Assembly (NCBI RefSeq): GCF_018866325.1
Contig: NZ_CP076457.1
Span: 3,507,001 to 3,571,000, forward strand
DNA length: 64,000 nt
Origin: Streptomyces sp. YPW6
Lineage (GTDB): Bacteria; Actinomycetota; Actinomycetes; Streptomycetales; Streptomycetaceae
Direction: 5' to 3'
A program made the translations under genes and the position numbers. Shown piece after piece: positions 36,417-44,996 of this stretch (position 1 is its first letter; each line of letters begins with the position of its first letter). The notes beneath the pieces were generated by a model, which was not told the origin of the DNA, searched no databases, and saw only the letters and a program-made list of their open reading frames with translations.

Positions 36417-36440
36417 CGTGAGTCAACGGAGCAACACCGC
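36410..36440. repeat. Left att of the serine-recombinase element
   Basis: Core GCCCACC at 36410-36416 is shared with 45021-45027. The element side (CGTGAGTCAACGGAGCAACACC) is the reverse complement of the element side at the other end with 18 of 21 matches next to the core, so the reconstructed attP is an inverted-repeat site as large serine integrases use. Confidence 0.88.
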
Positions 36441-36551
36441 TCTGACCTGGGGTTCTTCACCAACACCCTCTGTGTAGCCCGTAGGGCCGCACGGCGGGCA
36501 GCGGGGAGCACCCCGGCCGAGGGCGGTACGACTTCGGCGAACGGATGACAG

Positions 36552-38252
36552 ATGGATCGGGACGACTACCCCGCCCTCAAGGCCCTCGGGTTCGAGGATG
36601 ACGAACTCAAGGAACTCGGACTCTGGGACGTCTACACGGGCGACCCGGCGGCGCTGGCAGAGATGTACGTCCGGCGGTCCAAGAAAAAGGACACGTTGGC
36701 AGCGCTTAAGGCCATGGTCCGGCAGATGTGTGCTCAGGCCGACCGAGACAAGATCAAGGTCCGGCACGTGTGGTTTGAACAGAAGTCGGCCAGTAAGGCG
36801 TATGTCCGGCGCGAGGAATTCGAGAAGTCCACAGCGGCAATCGTGGACGGCCTGTCCAAGACGCTGTACGTGTTCAAGACCTCTCGGCTGTCTCGGCGGG
36901 GAATGGGGCAGGTTGGTCTGTTGCTCGACACATTCGAGGAGCGGCAGGCGCGCATTTACCTGGTCTCTGAGCACTTGGATTCGCGCTACTCCCGAACGGT
37001 CCTCGGGTTCCTCTCCGAGCAAGCGCGAGACCAGGCAAAAGACATCGCCGAATTCACCAAGTTGGGAATCGACGCTCACAAGGCAGAGGGGCGCTGGCCG
37101 GGAGGAGTCACGCCGTACGGTCTCGAATGCCCCAAGGGAACCGGCAAGCTGCGGCACAAGACAGCGGAATACCCGACTGCGCGCCGGATTGCGCTCCGCC
37201 TGCTGGACGCCATCACTCCCGCTGCCATTGCCGAGGAACTGAACAAAGAGAGGACGCTCACCCGGCACGGGAAGAAGTGGCGCGCGCAGACGATCATTCA
37301 CCTCGCCCACTCAGTGAGTTGGGCTGGTCTCATCCCGAACCGTGAGCGCGCGACGGACGAGAACGGAAACCCCATCGACAAGTACTTCAAGAGCATTGAG
37401 CCGTTGAGGGACGCCAAGGGGATTCCGATTCCCTGCGGTGAGGGTGTCGTCACCTATGACGAGTTCCTGAAAATCAACGCGCTCATGACTGGCCGGTCCC
37501 GCGCTGCCTCTGGCTCCGCGATCGGAAACACGCGGCGTGGTGTCCGTCAGCCGGTCACCATCATGACGGGCCTATTCAAGTGCCCGCATTGCGGCGGCCC
37601 TCTCGGAAACGGCGGACGAAACTACAACTGCCGCAACCGGGCCATGCAGGGACCGTCTGTCTGTCAGGGGGCGGCAACAGCACGGCAGCGGGTAGACGAC
37701 GCGATAACGGAATTGTGGAGGGGGCACATTCTCCACCTCGCCCCCGACTCGGAAACCATTCAGAACATTGCCCGCCGCTGGCTCAGCTATCAGGACCCGG
37801 GCAAGGAGGCGCGAAAGCGCCAGGTGTCGGCCCTGCTTGAAAGCGCGGTGGGGCGGGAAATGAAACTCGAAAAGGAGTTCTTCGTTCTGGGCAAGATGAG
37901 CGAGGAAAAGTTCGAGAGTCTGCGCGAACAAGTGGCCGTGCAAATCGCTGAACTCAAAGTCGAGTTGGCGGAACTCAGCAAGGAAGCGGACCTCTCCCCG
38001 CTCATGGACCCCGTGGCACTGACGGCCATTTGGAACAGCGAGGGAATCGAGGGGCGGCGCGCTCTCCTCGCTGCGGCCGTCAAGTCGGTCACCATCACAC
38101 CGGCCAAGTACCGGGGGGACCGAACCCCGATTCATGACCGGCTCGTGGTCGAGTGGCGAGACGCGAAGGACCCTGCCGCCGCTGGTTTCGAAAAGGGGGC
38201 GGAGTTCGCGTTGATGACCCGGCAGCGCCGTAAGGCGGAAGCCACCGCGTAA
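36552..38252 (+). CDS. Large serine recombinase (phage-type integrase)
   Basis: 566 residues. The resolvase-type catalytic domain has the nucleophile in MYVRRSKKKDT (about residue 43) and VFKTSRLSRRGMGQVGLLLD; a recombinase domain (GGVTPYGLECPKGTGK) follows, then a zinc ribbon FKCPHCGGPLGNGGRNYNCRN and a coiled-coil C-terminus (REMKLEKEFFVLGKMSEEKFESLREQVAVQIAELKVELAELSK). It lies 112 bases inside the left att and surely catalysed insertion into ltrA. No excision factor gene was recognised. Intact, so possibly active. Confidence 0.95.
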   Translation: MDRDDYPALKALGFEDDELKELGLWDVYTGDPAALAEMYVRRSKKKDTLAALKAMVRQMCAQADRDKIKVRHVWFEQKSASKAYVRREEFEKSTAAIVDGLSKTLYVFKTSRLSRRGMGQVGLLLDTFEERQARIYLVSEHLDSRYSRTVLGFLSEQARDQAKDIAEFTKLGIDAHKAEGRWPGGVTPYGLECPKGTGKLRHKTAEYPTARRIALRLLDAITPAAIAEELNKERTLTRHGKKWRAQTIIHLAHSVSWAGLIPNRERATDENGNPIDKYFKSIEPLRDAKGIPIPCGEGVVTYDEFLKINALMTGRSRAASGSAIGNTRRGVRQPVTIMTGLFKCPHCGGPLGNGGRNYNCRNRAMQGPSVCQGAATARQRVDDAITELWRGHILHLAPDSETIQNIARRWLSYQDPGKEARKRQVSALLESAVGREMKLEKEFFVLGKMSEEKFESLREQVAVQIAELKVELAELSKEADLSPLMDPVALTAIWNSEGIEGRRALLAAAVKSVTITPAKYRGDRTPIHDRLVVEWRDAKDPAAAGFEKGAEFALMTRQRRKAEATA

Positions 38253-38265
38253 CAGTGTGTAGGAG

Positions 38266-38299
38266 AGGGCCCCGTTCGGAGTGATCCGGGCGGGGCCCT
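38266..38299 (+). terminator. Hairpin after the serine recombinase
   Basis: AGGGCCCCG (38266-38274) pairs with CGGGGCCCT (38291-38299), followed by TT. It starts 13 bases after the recombinase stop. Confidence 0.8.
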
Positions 38300-38859
38300 T
38301 TGCTATGCCCCCAGGAAGCCACAGGCGGCCCCGTGAGCGCCTTACGGACCCGAGGTGGGACCCCCAAGTGTGTCGGGACGTGCCTGCAAGGCCGCCAGAG
38401 AGGCGCACAGAGCCTTTGAGGGCCAGCGAGCGGAATTCCCCGTAACACGGCGGGCAGGGGTCGAGTGTGTCGAGTGCTGTTCCTGGGGGTCATTTTTGGT
38501 TCCCTCGTGGAAACTCCATTAGGGACCTACTTCTCTACTCAGAATCAACACTCAACACACCTCAAGGAACTGTAACCCCAGCTCAGGAGGGATTTGGGGG
38601 CGTGTTGATTCTCCCTCGGCCGTGCTGATCCTCTCCGCTGTGGTGCCGAAACCGCCGAGCCGGAATAGGCGGCCTTTCTGGCACATATAACGAAACGGTA
38701 ACACTGTTGCCGCCTATGTCCGTTCCGCCCGCGTATGCGCTTCACCAAACACCTCTCTATAGGTAGGGGCGCGTACGCGTGATTCGTTGTCCTGGCGTCC
38801 CAGGGTATCGCGCTTATCTGCACTGCCCTAAAACGATCCCTATTTGATTGGAGCCGCGC
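38300..38859. other. Noncoding control region ahead of the virion-gene block
   Basis: No supported gene in 560 bases. An inverted repeat GAATCAACAC (38542-38551) / GTGTTGATTC (38602-38611) and an AT-richer part with CTCTCTATAGGTAGG near 38752 may hold an operator and the promoter of the following genes. Confidence 0.45.
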
Positions 38860-39093
38860 ATGTCCCCTGACTTGCAGGCAGATGCCCAATACGCTTTCCA
38901 TCAGTACCGCACGGGCGCTATTGCCGACCCATATACGGCGCTCAACTGGCACGCACTATTCGCCGTGGAGCTGCTTTGCGATGACCTCGTGACGGGCGAC
39001 GAGGTAAAGGAATCGGTGACGGGTCTAATCGCCGTGCTCAACATCGCGACCGATTACCGCAAGGCGCAGGCTGCTGACTCCGAGGAGGTCTAA
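38860..39093 (+). CDS. Small protein preceding the coat gene
   Basis: 77 residues, unrecognised, helical: DLQADAQYAFHQYRTGAIADPYTALNWHALFAVELLCDDLVTGDEVKESVTGLIAVLNIATDYRKAQ. ATG 38860 has GGAG 6 bases upstream. It ends 2 bases before the coat protein gene and is clearly in the same transcript. Codon use is less GC-biased than host genes, as in the whole block. Confidence 0.7.
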   Translation: MSPDLQADAQYAFHQYRTGAIADPYTALNWHALFAVELLCDDLVTGDEVKESVTGLIAVLNIATDYRKAQAADSEEV

Positions 39094-39095
39094 CA

Positions 39096-39968
39096 ATGGC
39101 CAACATCTTTGCCGTAAGCAACGTCGTTGCCAAGAACGCCGCTTCGCTACTCAAGGCCGAGCTAGTTCTAGGTCGCCTCGTGTTCCGTGAGGCCGAGTCT
39201 GATTTCATTGGCGGGCGGGGTGACACGGTCCGTGTCCGTATTCCGCGCATTCTTCAGGCGTCGAAGTTCACCGGTTCCACCTCTGCTATCAGCACCCCGC
39301 TAAATGAGCAGACTGTTTCCGTCAAGCTCAATACTCACGCGATGCAGCCGCTAGAGCTGACCGCGAAGGACATGACGCTTGAGGTAGAGAACTTCAGCGC
39401 ACAGGTCCTTATGCCGCAGGTTGCCGGTGTCGCCGAGATGATCGAGGCAGAGATCGGGACCGTTATGCAGCCGGTCATTACTGCTGCCACGCTGACGATT
39501 GATCCTGCCAACCCCCGTGACGCGATTACCGCGGCTGGCGAAATTCTCGACACCCGCAAGGTGGGCGCTAAGTCGCGCGTCCTGGTGGTGAGCCCGAACG
39601 TTAAGCGCGCGCTACTCATGGACCCGAACCTTTCCAATGTCGATTCGGCCGGTTCTCCGTCCGCTCTCCGTGACGCAATCGTGGGCCGTCTGCACGGTTT
39701 CGACGTCTACATGTCGCCATTCATCACCAATGGCGCTGTTGCAATGACGCGAGAGGCTTTCGCCGCTGCTATCAAGGCACCGGCCAAGCCCGAGTCGGTT
39801 TCCGGCGCGTCGGCAACGGACGATGACCAGCAGGGCTACGCAATGACTTGGTTCGTGTCGTTCAACGGCGAGACCCGTACGGAAATGAGCGTCGTTGAGG
39901 CGTTCGTGGGTGCGACGGTTCTTGATGCACAGCGCGCGGTCGGCCTCAAGTTCACGCCTCCGGCATAA
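39096..39968 (+). CDS. P22-type major capsid (coat) protein
   Basis: 290 residues. MANIFAVSNVVAKNAASLLKAELVLGRLVFREAESDF, GDTVRVRIPRIL, VSVKLNTHAMQPLELTAKDMTLEVENFSAQVLMPQVAGVAEMIE and SPNVKRALLMDPNLSNVDSAG are typical of the P22 coat / HK97-fold family of actinobacteriophages. It should form the shell. AGGAGG upstream gives a strong ribosome site. It precedes scaffold-like and minor-head genes, but no terminase or portal gene is present. Confidence 0.85.
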   Translation: MANIFAVSNVVAKNAASLLKAELVLGRLVFREAESDFIGGRGDTVRVRIPRILQASKFTGSTSAISTPLNEQTVSVKLNTHAMQPLELTAKDMTLEVENFSAQVLMPQVAGVAEMIEAEIGTVMQPVITAATLTIDPANPRDAITAAGEILDTRKVGAKSRVLVVSPNVKRALLMDPNLSNVDSAGSPSALRDAIVGRLHGFDVYMSPFITNGAVAMTREAFAAAIKAPAKPESVSGASATDDDQQGYAMTWFVSFNGETRTEMSVVEAFVGATVLDAQRAVGLKFTPPA

Positions 39969-39980
39969 GGGGGGTGAATT

Positions 39981-40460
39981 GTGGCTGAGGTAGAGAACGC
40001 GCCGGAGACGCCACAGGAGCCCGCTGCAAGCCCTGTAGGCGTTTCCGAGGCAGAATTCGACCCGGCGGCCGGCTCGGCCTCTCAGAATGGCGCTGAGGCG
40101 ATTTCCGAGGGTCCCTCGTTGGATGACCTACAGGCCGAATTGCAGCAAGCCGCTACGGCGCTTCGCACATCCGAGGATCTGCGCCAGAACCTCCATTCCC
40201 AATTGGATGACGCCGAGGCCCGTGTGAAGGCCGCCGAGGTTGCGCTAGAGCGTGAGCGGGTCGGCCGTCGTCATGGGTTGCCCGATGAGCTAATGGGATT
40301 TCTTCGCGGTGAGTCCGCCGAGGAACTAGAGGCGGAAGCTAAGACCCTGGCAAAGTACGCGGCTGTGGGCCGCTCGGGACTCGGAACCGGTGGCCTTGAC
40401 CCGACCGAACCTCGTTCCGGCGGAATTGAAAAGATCCTCCGCAGCGCTCGGGAGTTCTAG
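39981..40460 (+). CDS. Scaffold-like protein
   Basis: 159 residues, acidic, with an extended coiled coil (LDDLQAELQQAATALRTSEDLRQNLHSQLDDAEARVKAAEVALERERVGRRHGLPDELMGFL) and a basic C-terminal end. Composition and position next to the coat gene fit a capsid assembly scaffold; in most phages the scaffold precedes the coat gene, so the order here is reversed. GTG start. The stop overlaps the next start by one base. Confidence 0.7.
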   Translation: MAEVENAPETPQEPAASPVGVSEAEFDPAAGSASQNGAEAISEGPSLDDLQAELQQAATALRTSEDLRQNLHSQLDDAEARVKAAEVALERERVGRRHGLPDELMGFLRGESAEELEAEAKTLAKYAAVGRSGLGTGGLDPTEPRSGGIEKILRSAREF

Positions 40461-41245
40461 TGAGTCGGCAGTCTGATTTCAACGCGGCTGCACAGGCTTA
40501 CTACTCGGCACAGGTGGATATCTCCGAATCGCTGGTGGAGCGGGTCATGTCCTGGTGGCGTGGCCTGTCTCCGCAGCGAGCGGCCGAGGGCTCATCCGCT
40601 GTGGTGCGTGAATATCAGGCTCTCGTGAATACCTCACGCAGCCGGTCATACGCCGAGGGCGTGAAATACCACAACGCGGCGCGGGAAGCTGCGACCGGCA
40701 AACCGGCCCCCGAATCCGTGTGGGATGGTCGAGACTTGGACGCCGAGGCTGGCAAGGCCAAGGCGTCGTACTACGTCCACACTGCGCCGCTCCGGAAGGA
40801 GTTCCAGCGGGGCCGGTTGGATGACCCGGAATTCATTAAGTCCCTTGACGACGTGATGCAAAGCGCCGGGCGAAACCTTGCTCTAGACGCTGGCCGACTC
40901 GCTGAATCGGGCGGCCGTGATGCTCTGGCCGAGGCCCGAGAGAATGACGCTGAGGTGATCGGCTGGTATCGCAAGACGGACGCCGACCCGTGCGGATTCT
41001 GCGCCGTGATTGCCAGCCGAGGAGCGGCCTACTCCGACTACATGGAGCCCGACCAATTCCACCCTGGTTGCCACTGTCAGACCCTCCCGCTGTTCCGGGG
41101 TGTCGAGATGCCCGCCGAGGATGCAGCCAAGCGAGATGAGTACCTGGCCCGCTGGAAGGCGACCGAAGGCAGTGGAGCCGACCAACTGAGGAACTTTCAG
41201 CGGGAGTTCAATGCAGAGCGAAAGGCGCGGAGAGATGGACAGTGA
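40460..41245 (+). CDS. Minor head (MuF/VG15-like) protein
   Basis: 261 residues. Helical N-terminal half (AAQAYYSAQVDISESLVERVMSWWRGLSPQ) and the C-terminal Cys/His-containing signature WYRKTDADPCGFCAVIASRGAAYSDYMEPDQFHPGCHCQTLPLFRG, which is characteristic of actinobacteriophage VG15/MuF minor head proteins. Such proteins sit near the portal; none is encoded here. GTG start overlapping the preceding TAG. Confidence 0.85.
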   Translation: MSRQSDFNAAAQAYYSAQVDISESLVERVMSWWRGLSPQRAAEGSSAVVREYQALVNTSRSRSYAEGVKYHNAAREAATGKPAPESVWDGRDLDAEAGKAKASYYVHTAPLRKEFQRGRLDDPEFIKSLDDVMQSAGRNLALDAGRLAESGGRDALAEARENDAEVIGWYRKTDADPCGFCAVIASRGAAYSDYMEPDQFHPGCHCQTLPLFRGVEMPAEDAAKRDEYLARWKATEGSGADQLRNFQREFNAERKARRDGQ

Positions 41246-41396
41246 GCGGGAGGCCCATTGTGGGTACTGCGGAGTCCTGGAGATAAACCCTCGATGCCCT
41301 CTCCGTGGAATACGTGAGGGTGCCTGCCGCATGGTGACGACCATGACTTGGGACGAGTTCCACAAGTGGAAGGCGGAACGAAAGGAGCGCAGCTAG
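41235..41396 (+). CDS. Small Cys-rich protein
   Basis: 53 residues, MDSEREAHCGYCGVLE, then NPRCPLRGIREGACRMVTT. CxxC plus two later Cys suggest a tiny zinc finger. It overlaps the end of the minor-head gene by 11 bases and ends the block. Function unknown. Confidence 0.6.
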   Translation: MDSEREAHCGYCGVLEINPRCPLRGIREGACRMVTTMTWDEFHKWKAERKERS

Positions 41397-41650
41397 CCGC
41401 AGCCTTGCTTTCGATGGTGACATTCAGTGGCGAATGGGGAGGGGGAGGACCCGGAAAAGGTTCCTTTCCCAACCGCAAGGTGGTGGCACTCCGCTGGCTG
41501 TACGGCTAATGGGGTCGCCGAAACCCCCTTGGACCGCAGTTGAACACACACCGTGATGCCGCCTTGCCGGGCCACCTTCGGATTTCAGGCGGTTTCCCGG
41601 CCGGCGAGCAGGTCGCCCCAGCGCCCCCAAGGGCTCCGCTGCCTTCGATC
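41397..41650. other. End of the virion-gene block
   Basis: No supported gene in this stretch. If a larger phage genome was once present, its terminase, portal and tail genes are missing on both sides of the preserved block. Confidence 0.4.
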
Positions 41651-41659
41651 TGAAACCCG

Positions 41660-41703
41660 AGCCCCCGTGGCCGCTCCCGTTGGGGTGGCTGCGGGGGCTT
41701 TCT
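41660..41703 (-). terminator. Hairpin after the XRE regulator gene
   Basis: AGCCCCCG and CGGGGGCT (within 41660-41703) enclose a loop that itself pairs in part. It lies just beyond the stop at 41707 of the minus-strand regulator. Confidence 0.65.
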
Positions 41704-41706
41704 GCG

Positions 41707-42918
41707 TCATGCCGCGCTGTCGAGGACGGCCCGCACCTCTGGCACCTCGGCGTACTCGGCGAGCCTCGCCAGCACGACCCGAACCCGCTCCGCTGTCCTC
41801 TCGCTGGCCACGTCCCGAGACAGGTCGATGACCCGTTCCGCAGTCGCCGCCGCTTCCTCGGGTTCGTTCGCGTCGGCGTAGGCCACAGCGAGCCACGACA
41901 GGTAGAGCGCCATTTCCCGCGTGTGCGTCGCGTCGTACCGGCTGAGCACGTCGCGGAGGAGAGGCACGGCGCGGAGCGGTCGGCGCAGCTCGGCGTAGAC
42001 GCGGGATTCCATGACCTTGAGTTCGCCAGCGTCCACCCAGTACAGCCACGCCGGTGACTCGGTTCCCTCGCTGTCCTCGGCCAGCGCTTCCCCCGCCTCC
42101 CCGAGGGCCCGCATTGCTTGCTGTGCGTTCTCGATTCCCCCGGCTTTCGTGTGGGCCCACGCCACCCGATCGAGGTACAGCGCGCGAGCCTTCGGGGGTG
42201 CGTCCGACCCGGCCCCGTGCAGCGCTGCCCGAGCAAGGTCTAGGCCCTCAACTTCCCTGCCGACATTGCTCAGTTGGTAGGCGAGCGACCCGGCAAGATT
42301 CCCGGCCAAGGTGTGGTCCTCGGCCTGTCTCGCTGCACTGAGTCCTAGCCGGTAGATCCGCTCCGCTTCGGCGTGCTGCCCGGCATCGCTGGCAATCCAC
42401 CCGGCGATCTGTGCCAACTCTCCAATCTGACGCAGGAGTTCCCGGCCGACTTCCCCCGTGTGGGCACCCTCGCGATACAGGCGGACGGCTGACCGCAGTT
42501 CCCGCAGTGCGGGCCGGATCAGGTCACCTCCGGCTAACACGTCGTCGGCCAGCCGTAGGCCGTGCACGCGCTGCTGTAGGTCGCCCACCTGACCCATGCC
42601 GATCCGGCGGCCCTCACGGGCGCTGAGAGGGGCCAGCGGGTCACCCTCGGGCAAGTAGTCGGCCAGCGTCGGCAAAGGCGGCTCAGTGGGCGCCTGTGGC
42701 CCCGTGAGCACTTCCGGCGACACCCCGAGGGCGGCAGCGAGGAAGGGCAGCCATTCGCGCGGCGTGCGCTTCCCGATCTCCCATCGGCTGATCTCCTGAC
42801 GACCGACCGGATCACCCTGGACGCCAGCGACCCGGCAGACCTCCCGCGCTAGGCGCGCTTGGCTCCACCCGAGACGTTCACGCTCTCGCCTGATGTTGGC
42901 CCCGACGTTGCTCCCCAT
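41707..42918 (-). CDS. XRE-family regulator with TPR domain
   Basis: 403 residues. HTH_3 domain at the N-terminus (IRRERERLGWSQARLAREVCRV, then GRQEISRWEIGKRTPREWLPFLAAALGVSPE) and at least six TPR-like helical repeats (AERIYRLGLSAARQAEDHTLAGNLAGSLAYQLSNVGREVEGLDLARAALHGAG, RDVLSRYDATHTREMALYLSWLAVAYADANEPEEAAATAERVID). It faces the small ORFs and methyltransferase at 43019-44905 across 100 bases, so it is their likely regulator. Confidence 0.88.
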   Translation of the reverse strand: MGSNVGANIRRERERLGWSQARLAREVCRVAGVQGDPVGRQEISRWEIGKRTPREWLPFLAAALGVSPEVLTGPQAPTEPPLPTLADYLPEGDPLAPLSAREGRRIGMGQVGDLQQRVHGLRLADDVLAGGDLIRPALRELRSAVRLYREGAHTGEVGRELLRQIGELAQIAGWIASDAGQHAEAERIYRLGLSAARQAEDHTLAGNLAGSLAYQLSNVGREVEGLDLARAALHGAGSDAPPKARALYLDRVAWAHTKAGGIENAQQAMRALGEAGEALAEDSEGTESPAWLYWVDAGELKVMESRVYAELRRPLRAVPLLRDVLSRYDATHTREMALYLSWLAVAYADANEPEEAAATAERVIDLSRDVASERTAERVRVVLARLAEYAEVPEVRAVLDSAA

Positions 42919-43018
42919 GGTGGCCAGTCTGGCCGACAGTTGGCCTACACGTGGCCGCTAGTGCAGACATTGGCTCGGGGCGACGATCTTCCGGACCGAG
43001 ACGAGGGGACGGCGGACG

Positions 43019-43210
43019 ATGGCGAGCCAGACCGAACCGGGCGCGGACACGAAAACGGAGTACCTGACCTACGCCCCGAAGGGTGAGAAGTGCTCGAACT
43101 GCGACAGGCCGATTGGTGGTCTGGAGCGAGTTCACCGGGACATCGTGGCTCGGGTCGGCGCTCCGCCCGCTGTGGTCTATCGGCACGCTTCCGGGAGGTG
43201 CCCGAGATGA
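43019..43210 (+). CDS. Small Cys-containing protein
   Basis: 63 residues: YLTYAPKGEKCSNCDRPIGGLERVHRDIVARVGAPPAVVYRHASGRCPR. CxxC, one His and a final Cys could bind zinc. The ATGA overlap with the next gene supports translation. First gene after the regulator; family unknown to me. Confidence 0.6.
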   Translation: MASQTEPGADTKTEYLTYAPKGEKCSNCDRPIGGLERVHRDIVARVGAPPAVVYRHASGRCPR

Positions 43211-43404
43211 TCACCAGTGAGGACGTGGGGAAGCTGGTCGAGGACAGCGCGGGACGCGTCGGAATTCTGCGTGACGTGATCAGGGATTACGAGGACCCGG
43301 CGGTTTTGCCGAGCGAGCGACGAAAGAAGCCCACGGCTTTCATCTGGCCGGAAAGCGGGGGCCGCGAATGGCTGGTGGACCCCCAAGACCTAAGGCCGGT
43401 CTAG
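43207..43404 (+). CDS. Small conserved-looking protein, unknown role
   Basis: 65 residues: MITSEDVGKLVEDSAGRVGILRDVIRDYEDPAVLPSERRKKPTAFIWPESGGREWLVDPQDLRPV. Its look (SH3-like strand pattern, final W-L-x-DP) recalls small proteins found in Streptomyces beside XRE regulators. It is coupled by ATGA to the preceding gene. Confidence 0.6.
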   Translation: MITSEDVGKLVEDSAGRVGILRDVIRDYEDPAVLPSERRKKPTAFIWPESGGREWLVDPQDLRPV

Positions 43405-43445
43405 CTCCGCTGTCCCTCTCGAATTCCAGCGGAAAGGCTGTGCCC

Positions 43446-43523
43446 GTGAAGTTCGATCCGAAGGAAAAGACCGGCGACGGACGGGACGGCGGAGATCAGT
43501 TCCCGCCCCCGCCCGTGGCGTAG
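43446..43523 (+). CDS. Tiny peptide, possible precursor
   Basis: 25 residues from GTG: KFDPKEKTGDGRDGGDQF followed by PPPPVA. Too short to be certain. It sits just before the second small peptide and the methyltransferase, where a RiPP precursor could lie. Asp/Lys/Gly-rich, no Cys. Confidence 0.3.
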   Translation: MKFDPKEKTGDGRDGGDQFPPPPVA

Positions 43524-43581
43524 AAGACTCCCGCCCGCACCGGGTGGGTATCCATGCAAGTCCTACAACGGAGGTAACGAC

Positions 43582-43716
43582 ATGCGCGCTTGGTGGCTGA
43601 CCATGGCGGACGGCAACCCGCAGGACGACAGCGACAGCGGGAACAAGCACGGGGGCGGCGGCTCCGACGAGGGCGGCAACACGAACGACGGCCAGGGCCC
43701 GGCGGACGGTAAGTGA
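43582..43716 (+). CDS. 44-residue peptide, candidate RiPP precursor
   Basis: Sequence begins MRAWWLTMADGNPQDDSD and continues SGNKHGGGGSDEGGNTNDGQGPADGK. GGAGG lies 6 bases upstream of the ATG, a strong ribosome site. It ends 10 bases before the methyltransferase start. The many Asp/Glu/Ser/Thr/Lys residues would suit ester or isopeptide macrocycles or Asp methylation, but no ATP-grasp ligase gene is next to it. Assignment as a precursor is inference from length, position and partner. Confidence 0.5.
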   Translation: MRAWWLTMADGNPQDDSDSGNKHGGGGSDEGGNTNDGQGPADGK

Positions 43717-43726
43717 GTCCGCGCCG

Positions 43727-44905
43727 ATGATCGACCGCGAAAAGGAGGCGGGTCCTACGGGGCTCGCCTCTGCGCTCATGGAAAAGGGAGCGCTGAAAAG
43801 CGATTGGTTGCCCGCATTCAATGCGGTGCCCCGGCATCTTTTTCTGCCTGACATGATCTGGCCCGGCCGAGCCGGCATGAATCGCCAGGACGACCGCGTA
43901 ATCCGGACTGAGGAACCTGAGGTCTGGTGGTCGGCGGTTTACCGCGATGCGCCGATCACGACCCAATGGGATGACGGCGCGTACACCGGCCCCGGAAAGG
44001 GCAAGGTCCCGTCGTCCTCCAACTCGATGCCGACCATGGTTTTCTCGATGCTCGACGCGTTGAACGTCGAACCGGGACACAAGGTGTTGGAGATCGGGAC
44101 CGGCACCGGATGGAATGCCGCGCTGCTCTCCCATCGGGTCGGCGCTGAGAACGTCGTCACGGTGGAAGTGGACGAGGCCAGCGCGAGGGATGCGCGGGGC
44201 CGTCTGAAAGCGGCTGGATTCGAACCGCTTACCGTCGTCGGGGACGGGGCCGAGGGATACGCCGATGCGGGCCCGTATCACCGCGTCATCGCCACGTGCT
44301 CAATCGGCAGCCTGCCCCGGCAATGGATCGCGCAGACGAAACCCGGCGGGCTCATCGTTGCGCCGTGGGGACCGACGTACGGCGGGGAAGCGGTCGTTCG
44401 TCTCGCTGTGGCCGAGGACGGAACGGCTACCGGGTGGTTCCTCGGGTCGTCGGCATTCATGCGGCTGCGTGCTCAGCGCACGGAGCGGAAGCACGTCCGT
44501 GAATACCTCAAGGGTCGGCAGTGGCCAGCGGACGGACGGCGGAGCATGACCAGCATTTCCCCGGATTCGGTGGGGGACTGGCCGGTCATGTTCGCCATCG
44601 GCGTGCAGGTGCCGGGCGCATTCCCGTGGATGGAGTCGTACGGCGACGGCTCGTACACGCTGTGGCTCCGGGACACCGCTGTCACGTCGTGGGCAACCGT
44701 CGATTTCGTGCCCGGCCGGGACGAATTCGAGGTCTACCAGTCCGGGCCCCGCGATCTCTGGAATGAGGTGGTCGCGGCCTACCTCTGGTGGGAGGAGCAA
44801 GAGCGACCGGGGTTCGAGCGGTTCGGGCTCACCGTGGACAGCGACGGCGAGCGGGTGTGGCTCGACCGGCCAGACAACCCCGTGCCGGTCATCGGGCGGC
44901 CCTGA
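43727..44905 (+). CDS. PIMT-like peptide methyltransferase (TgmC-type)
   Basis: 392 residues. The first 220 form a protein-L-isoaspartate methyltransferase-like fold: AVPRHLFLPD, the SSSNSMPTMVFSMLDAL substrate segment, SAM motif VLEIGTGTGWNAALLSHRVG, VTVEVDE and GYADAGPYHRVIATCS. A 170-residue C-terminal extension (LRAQRTERKHVREYL, WPVMFAIGVQVPGAFPWM) matches the length of methyltransferases of ATP-grasp-peptide and FxLD-type RiPP systems rather than housekeeping PIMT (about 210 residues). It probably methylates an Asp of a modified peptide. Last gene before the right att. Confidence 0.85.
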   Translation: MIDREKEAGPTGLASALMEKGALKSDWLPAFNAVPRHLFLPDMIWPGRAGMNRQDDRVIRTEEPEVWWSAVYRDAPITTQWDDGAYTGPGKGKVPSSSNSMPTMVFSMLDALNVEPGHKVLEIGTGTGWNAALLSHRVGAENVVTVEVDEASARDARGRLKAAGFEPLTVVGDGAEGYADAGPYHRVIATCSIGSLPRQWIAQTKPGGLIVAPWGPTYGGEAVVRLAVAEDGTATGWFLGSSAFMRLRAQRTERKHVREYLKGRQWPADGRRSMTSISPDSVGDWPVMFAIGVQVPGAFPWMESYGDGSYTLWLRDTAVTSWATVDFVPGRDEFEVYQSGPRDLWNEVVAAYLWWEEQERPGFERFGLTVDSDGERVWLDRPDNPVPVIGRP

Positions 44906-44996
44906 CAACCCCTGTGCGGCCCCGTCTGTGCGCTTCCCCCGTGGCGCATGGGCGGGGCTTCCTCGCGTTCGTTCCCGCTGGTCAACGTCCCCGCGA

